From Spartobacteria bacterium (GTDB lineage Bacteria > Verrucomicrobiota > Verrucomicrobiia > Chthoniobacterales > Chthoniobacteraceae), in assembly GCA_025350985.1 (NCBI GenBank), contig JANXWU010000450.1, forward strand, positions 1-7,540: a stretch of DNA of 7,540 bases. The letters are read 5' to 3'. The notes below the pieces were generated by a model. It ran no database searches. It had not been told where the DNA came from and saw only the letters and a program-made list of their open reading frames with translations. A program made the position numbers and the translations under genes. Of this stretch, positions 5,835-7,540 are shown in pieces (position 1 is the stretch's first letter; each line of letters starts with the position of its first letter).

Positions 5835-7540
5835 AACGCTCATCTTCATCCCAACCTTTGACGAGCGGGAGAACGCTACGCGTATGTGCGAGGAAATCCA
5901 CAAACTCGGACTCGATGCCGACGTGCTCTTCGTGGACGACAACTCGCCCGACGGTACCGGCCGGTTACTGGAAGAGCTAAGGCCACGCTTCCCGCGTCTG
6001 ATCGTCCACCATCGCTCCGGCAAGCTCGGCATCGGCAGCGCGCACGCTGAATCTATCCTATGGGCCTATGAGCAAGGCTATAGCTTGCTGGTGACGATGG
6101 ACTGCGACTTTACTCATTCCCCCGCTGACATCCCAGCGATGATCGCGGCGACCGATGAGCATGACCTCGCAGTAGGTTCGCGCTGGCTGACCAGACACAG
6201 CCTGCCCGGCTGGAACTTATTTCGACGGTGCCTAACGCGACTGGGTCATCTTCTCACCACTAATCTTCTAGGTGTCACTCAAGACGCCAGCGGCGCTTTC
6301 CGCGGCTATCGTTTGGACAAGATTCCGCGCAAAACATTCTCGCTCATTAAGTCACGCGATTATTCCTTCTTCTTTGAAAGCCTGTTTATTTTCAATCTGA
6401 ACGGCTTTTCGATTGAGGAAGTTCCCATCATTCTACCCGCGCGCACTTACGGCCACTCCAAGATGAGCAGCGCCGCCGCATTCCGAAGTGCCATCTATAT
6501 CTTTGAGTTAGCCGTTGTTTGCCTCTTAAAACCCGAGCAATTCCTAGTCGAAAAAGCACAGCCTCAAATTGAGCCGGGAGTTACTGATCCGCAGGATTGG
6601 GACACCTATTGGAAACATCAGACCGGCAGTGGAGCCATTTATGCCATGATAGCCGGCATTTATCGCCGTGTAATTATCAAACGTAATCTCAACCGTGTGG
6701 TCTTCAACGAATTCCCCACTGGATCCGAACTGCTTCACGTCGGATGCGGGAGCGGACAGGTGGATGTGGATTTGCAGAACGCGATGCGCCTGACGGCGCT
6801 CGATATTTCGCCCGAAGCACTAAGGCGTTATTCCCGCAACAACCCGCGCGTCGCGCTGGTAAAACATGGCAGCGTATTCGCGCTGCCATTCCGGGATGGC
6901 AGCTTCGACGGCGTCTATAATTTAGGTCTCGTCGAACACTTCACTGAGGACGAAATAACCCAAATGCTCGCGGAATTCCGCCGAGTCTTAAGGCCCGGTG
7001 GCAAGCTCATCATCTTCTGGCCGCATGTGCGCGCGACCAGTGTTCTCGTATTAAATAGCGCGCACTTCATTTTGAACCGCATCGCGAAAAGAAACACCCG
7101 GCTGCATCCGCCGGAGATTACGCTTTGCCATGGCGAAAGTCATGCGTGCGAGTTGCTGGCGCGCGCCGGATTGAAGCTGCAGAGCTATGAGTTCGGCGCA
7201 CGCGATTTCTTCGTGCAATCCATCGTCGTGGCGGTAGGGGGCCTGTTCACCAAGCTGTTCAGCGCTTCGCTCGAGGTCCTGAAGTTCCTGGCGTCGGGCT
7301 TGAAGGCGACGGTCGACTCGCTGCTCAAGTGGCTCATCGACACCGTGGGCATGGTGCTCACGGGGCTGGGAGACTCCAAGATCTTCCGCGTCGTCGTGCA
7401 CCTCGTTCAGGTGCTCCCGGCGATCTTGCCGCCTCTGGTCCTCCTGGTCAGCAAGGCGACGATCGATCCCACGGACCTCCAGAAGGCCGCGATGACGAGC
7501 TTCGCGGCCTTCTGGAGGTCCGTGGGATCGATCGTCGCCT
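5824..7540 (+). CDS. Fused GT2 polyprenol-phosphate-sugar synthase + SAM methyltransferase (3' end lost)
   Basis: Residues 1-~240 form a family 2 glycosyltransferase of the dolichol-phosphate-mannose-synthase type: LIFIPTFDERENA (6-18), VDDNSPDGTG (37-46), the metal-binding MDCDFTHSP (92-100, DxD at 93-95), QDASGAFRGYR (153-163) and YGHSKM (209-214). This type moves a sugar from a nucleotide donor to a lipid phosphate at the inner membrane face. A hydrophobic patch (222-235) may touch the membrane; the C-terminal membrane helices of CsbB/ArnC types are absent. From about 258 (DWDTYWKHQ) a class I methyltransferase begins: LLHVGCGSGQVDV (303-315), LDIS (326-329), VYNLGLVEHF (364-373) and FRRVLRPGGKLIIF (385-398). 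Genuine coding probably ends near residue 471 (DFFVQSIVVAV); the frame then runs into unrelated sequence to the window end. The preceding gene overlaps by 11 bases. An ATG at 5809 would add five residues. There is no frameshift between the two domains, so the fusion is real in this sequence. The methylated substrate is unknown. Confidence 0.82.
   Translation, partial: MPLKTLIFIPTFDERENATRMCEEIHKLGLDADVLFVDDNSPDGTGRLLEELRPRFPRLIVHHRSGKLGIGSAHAESILWAYEQGYSLLVTMDCDFTHSPADIPAMIAATDEHDLAVGSRWLTRHSLPGWNLFRRCLTRLGHLLTTNLLGVTQDASGAFRGYRLDKIPRKTFSLIKSRDYSFFFESLFIFNLNGFSIEEVPIILPARTYGHSKMSSAAAFRSAIYIFELAVVCLLKPEQFLVEKAQPQIEPGVTDPQDWDTYWKHQTGSGAIYAMIAGIYRRVIIKRNLNRVVFNEFPTGSELLHVGCGSGQVDVDLQNAMRLTALDISPEALRRYSRNNPRVALVKHGSVFALPFRDGSFDGVYNLGLVEHFTEDEITQMLAEFRRVLRPGGKLIIFWPHVRATSVLVLNSAHFILNRIAKRNTRLHPPEITLCHGESHACELLARAGLKLQSYEFGARDFFVQSIVVAVGGLFTKLFSASLEVLKFLASGLKATVDSLLKWLIDTVGMVLTGLGDSKIFRVVVHLVQVLPAILPPLVLLVSKATIDPTDLQKAAMTSFAAFWRSVGSIVA
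7237..7540 (+). other. Foreign coding segment appended at the right end (unidentified protein)
   Basis: From about 7237 the same frame continues but with a different style. Nearly every codon ends in G or C (ctg, ctc, gtc, aag, gcg), whereas the preceding gene uses many tta, cta, att and gta codons. The peptide is hydrophobic and helix-like, for example VLTGLGDSKIFRVVVHLVQV and LPAILPPLVLLVSKATID. I do not recognise a family. The methyltransferase would be expected to stop within a few residues of 7236, so this looks like DNA from another, higher-GC organism joined in frame by chance. Bases after about 7493 only mirror earlier ones through the palindrome. Confidence 0.55.
7454..7540. repeat. 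Perfect 39-bp fold-back palindrome at the window end
   Basis: Bases 7454-7492 (beginning AGGCGACGATCGATCCCACG) are exactly reverse-complemented at 7502-7540, around the 9-base spacer TGACGAGCT. The right arm ends at the last base of the window, so the inverted copy may have been cut short by the contig end. It lies inside coding sequence and has no T-run after it, so a terminator is unlikely. The most economical reading is an inverted chimera from amplification or assembly. Confidence 0.9.

Noticed and set aside
7051..7401. Minus-strand frame of 116 codons at the right end
   Set aside because: It spans the suspected chimeric join and reads as the antisense of two coding segments; its charged, Gln/Arg-rich product has no domain signal.
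7454..7540. Transposon end or intrinsic terminator
   Set aside because: The palindrome is perfect, lies inside a coding frame, has no T-run or adjacent transposase, and is cut by the window edge; an inverted chimera explains it better.

Overview
The window looks like one metagenomic contig from a GC-rich soil-type bacterium, most probably Verrucomicrobiota. The best clue is a heptamer array (GTTGGAC/GTTGAAC) that puts the peptide string SNVQRPTSN into a protein. I associate that repeat with verrucomicrobial genomes from memory, as I do the 'ggacggct...agccgtcc' hairpin between genes. Both ends of the window appear to be joined to unrelated DNA, and the last 87 bases are a perfect fold-back palindrome. 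The central part, about 131-7236, is what I treat as genuine.

Layout. 1-~130: probably foreign or chimeric. 131-688 (minus strand): N-terminal half of an ABC-2-type permease that loses its membrane character at the suspected join. 689-838: short gap with two hairpin repeats. 839-3295 (minus): a large YfhO-family polytopic membrane protein carrying the heptamer inverted repeat in frame. 3296-3633: divergent intergenic region. 3634-7236 (plus): a tight three-gene cassette in which each gene overlaps the next. It encodes a zinc-type sugar C-methyltransferase, a GDP-mannose-dehydratase-like extended SDR, and a family 2 glycosyltransferase of the polyprenol-phosphate-sugar synthase type fused to a class I SAM methyltransferase. 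7237-7540: an unrelated coding segment with very high GC at third codon positions, ending in the palindrome.

How the genes may work together (inference). The C-methyltransferase and the SDR would modify a nucleotide-linked hexose. The GT2 domain would load a sugar onto a polyprenyl phosphate. The divergent YfhO-like protein, whose family includes extracytoplasmic GT-C-type glycosyltransferases, could transfer it to an acceptor outside the membrane. This parallels the CsbB/GtcA/YfhO systems that glycosylate teichoic acids in Firmicutes, but here the GT2 carries a soluble methyltransferase domain and no flippase is visible. The notable observations are this possible pairing, the GT2-methyltransferase fusion, a dehydratase-like SDR without the dehydratase glutamate, and an in-frame repeat that can be read without stop codons.
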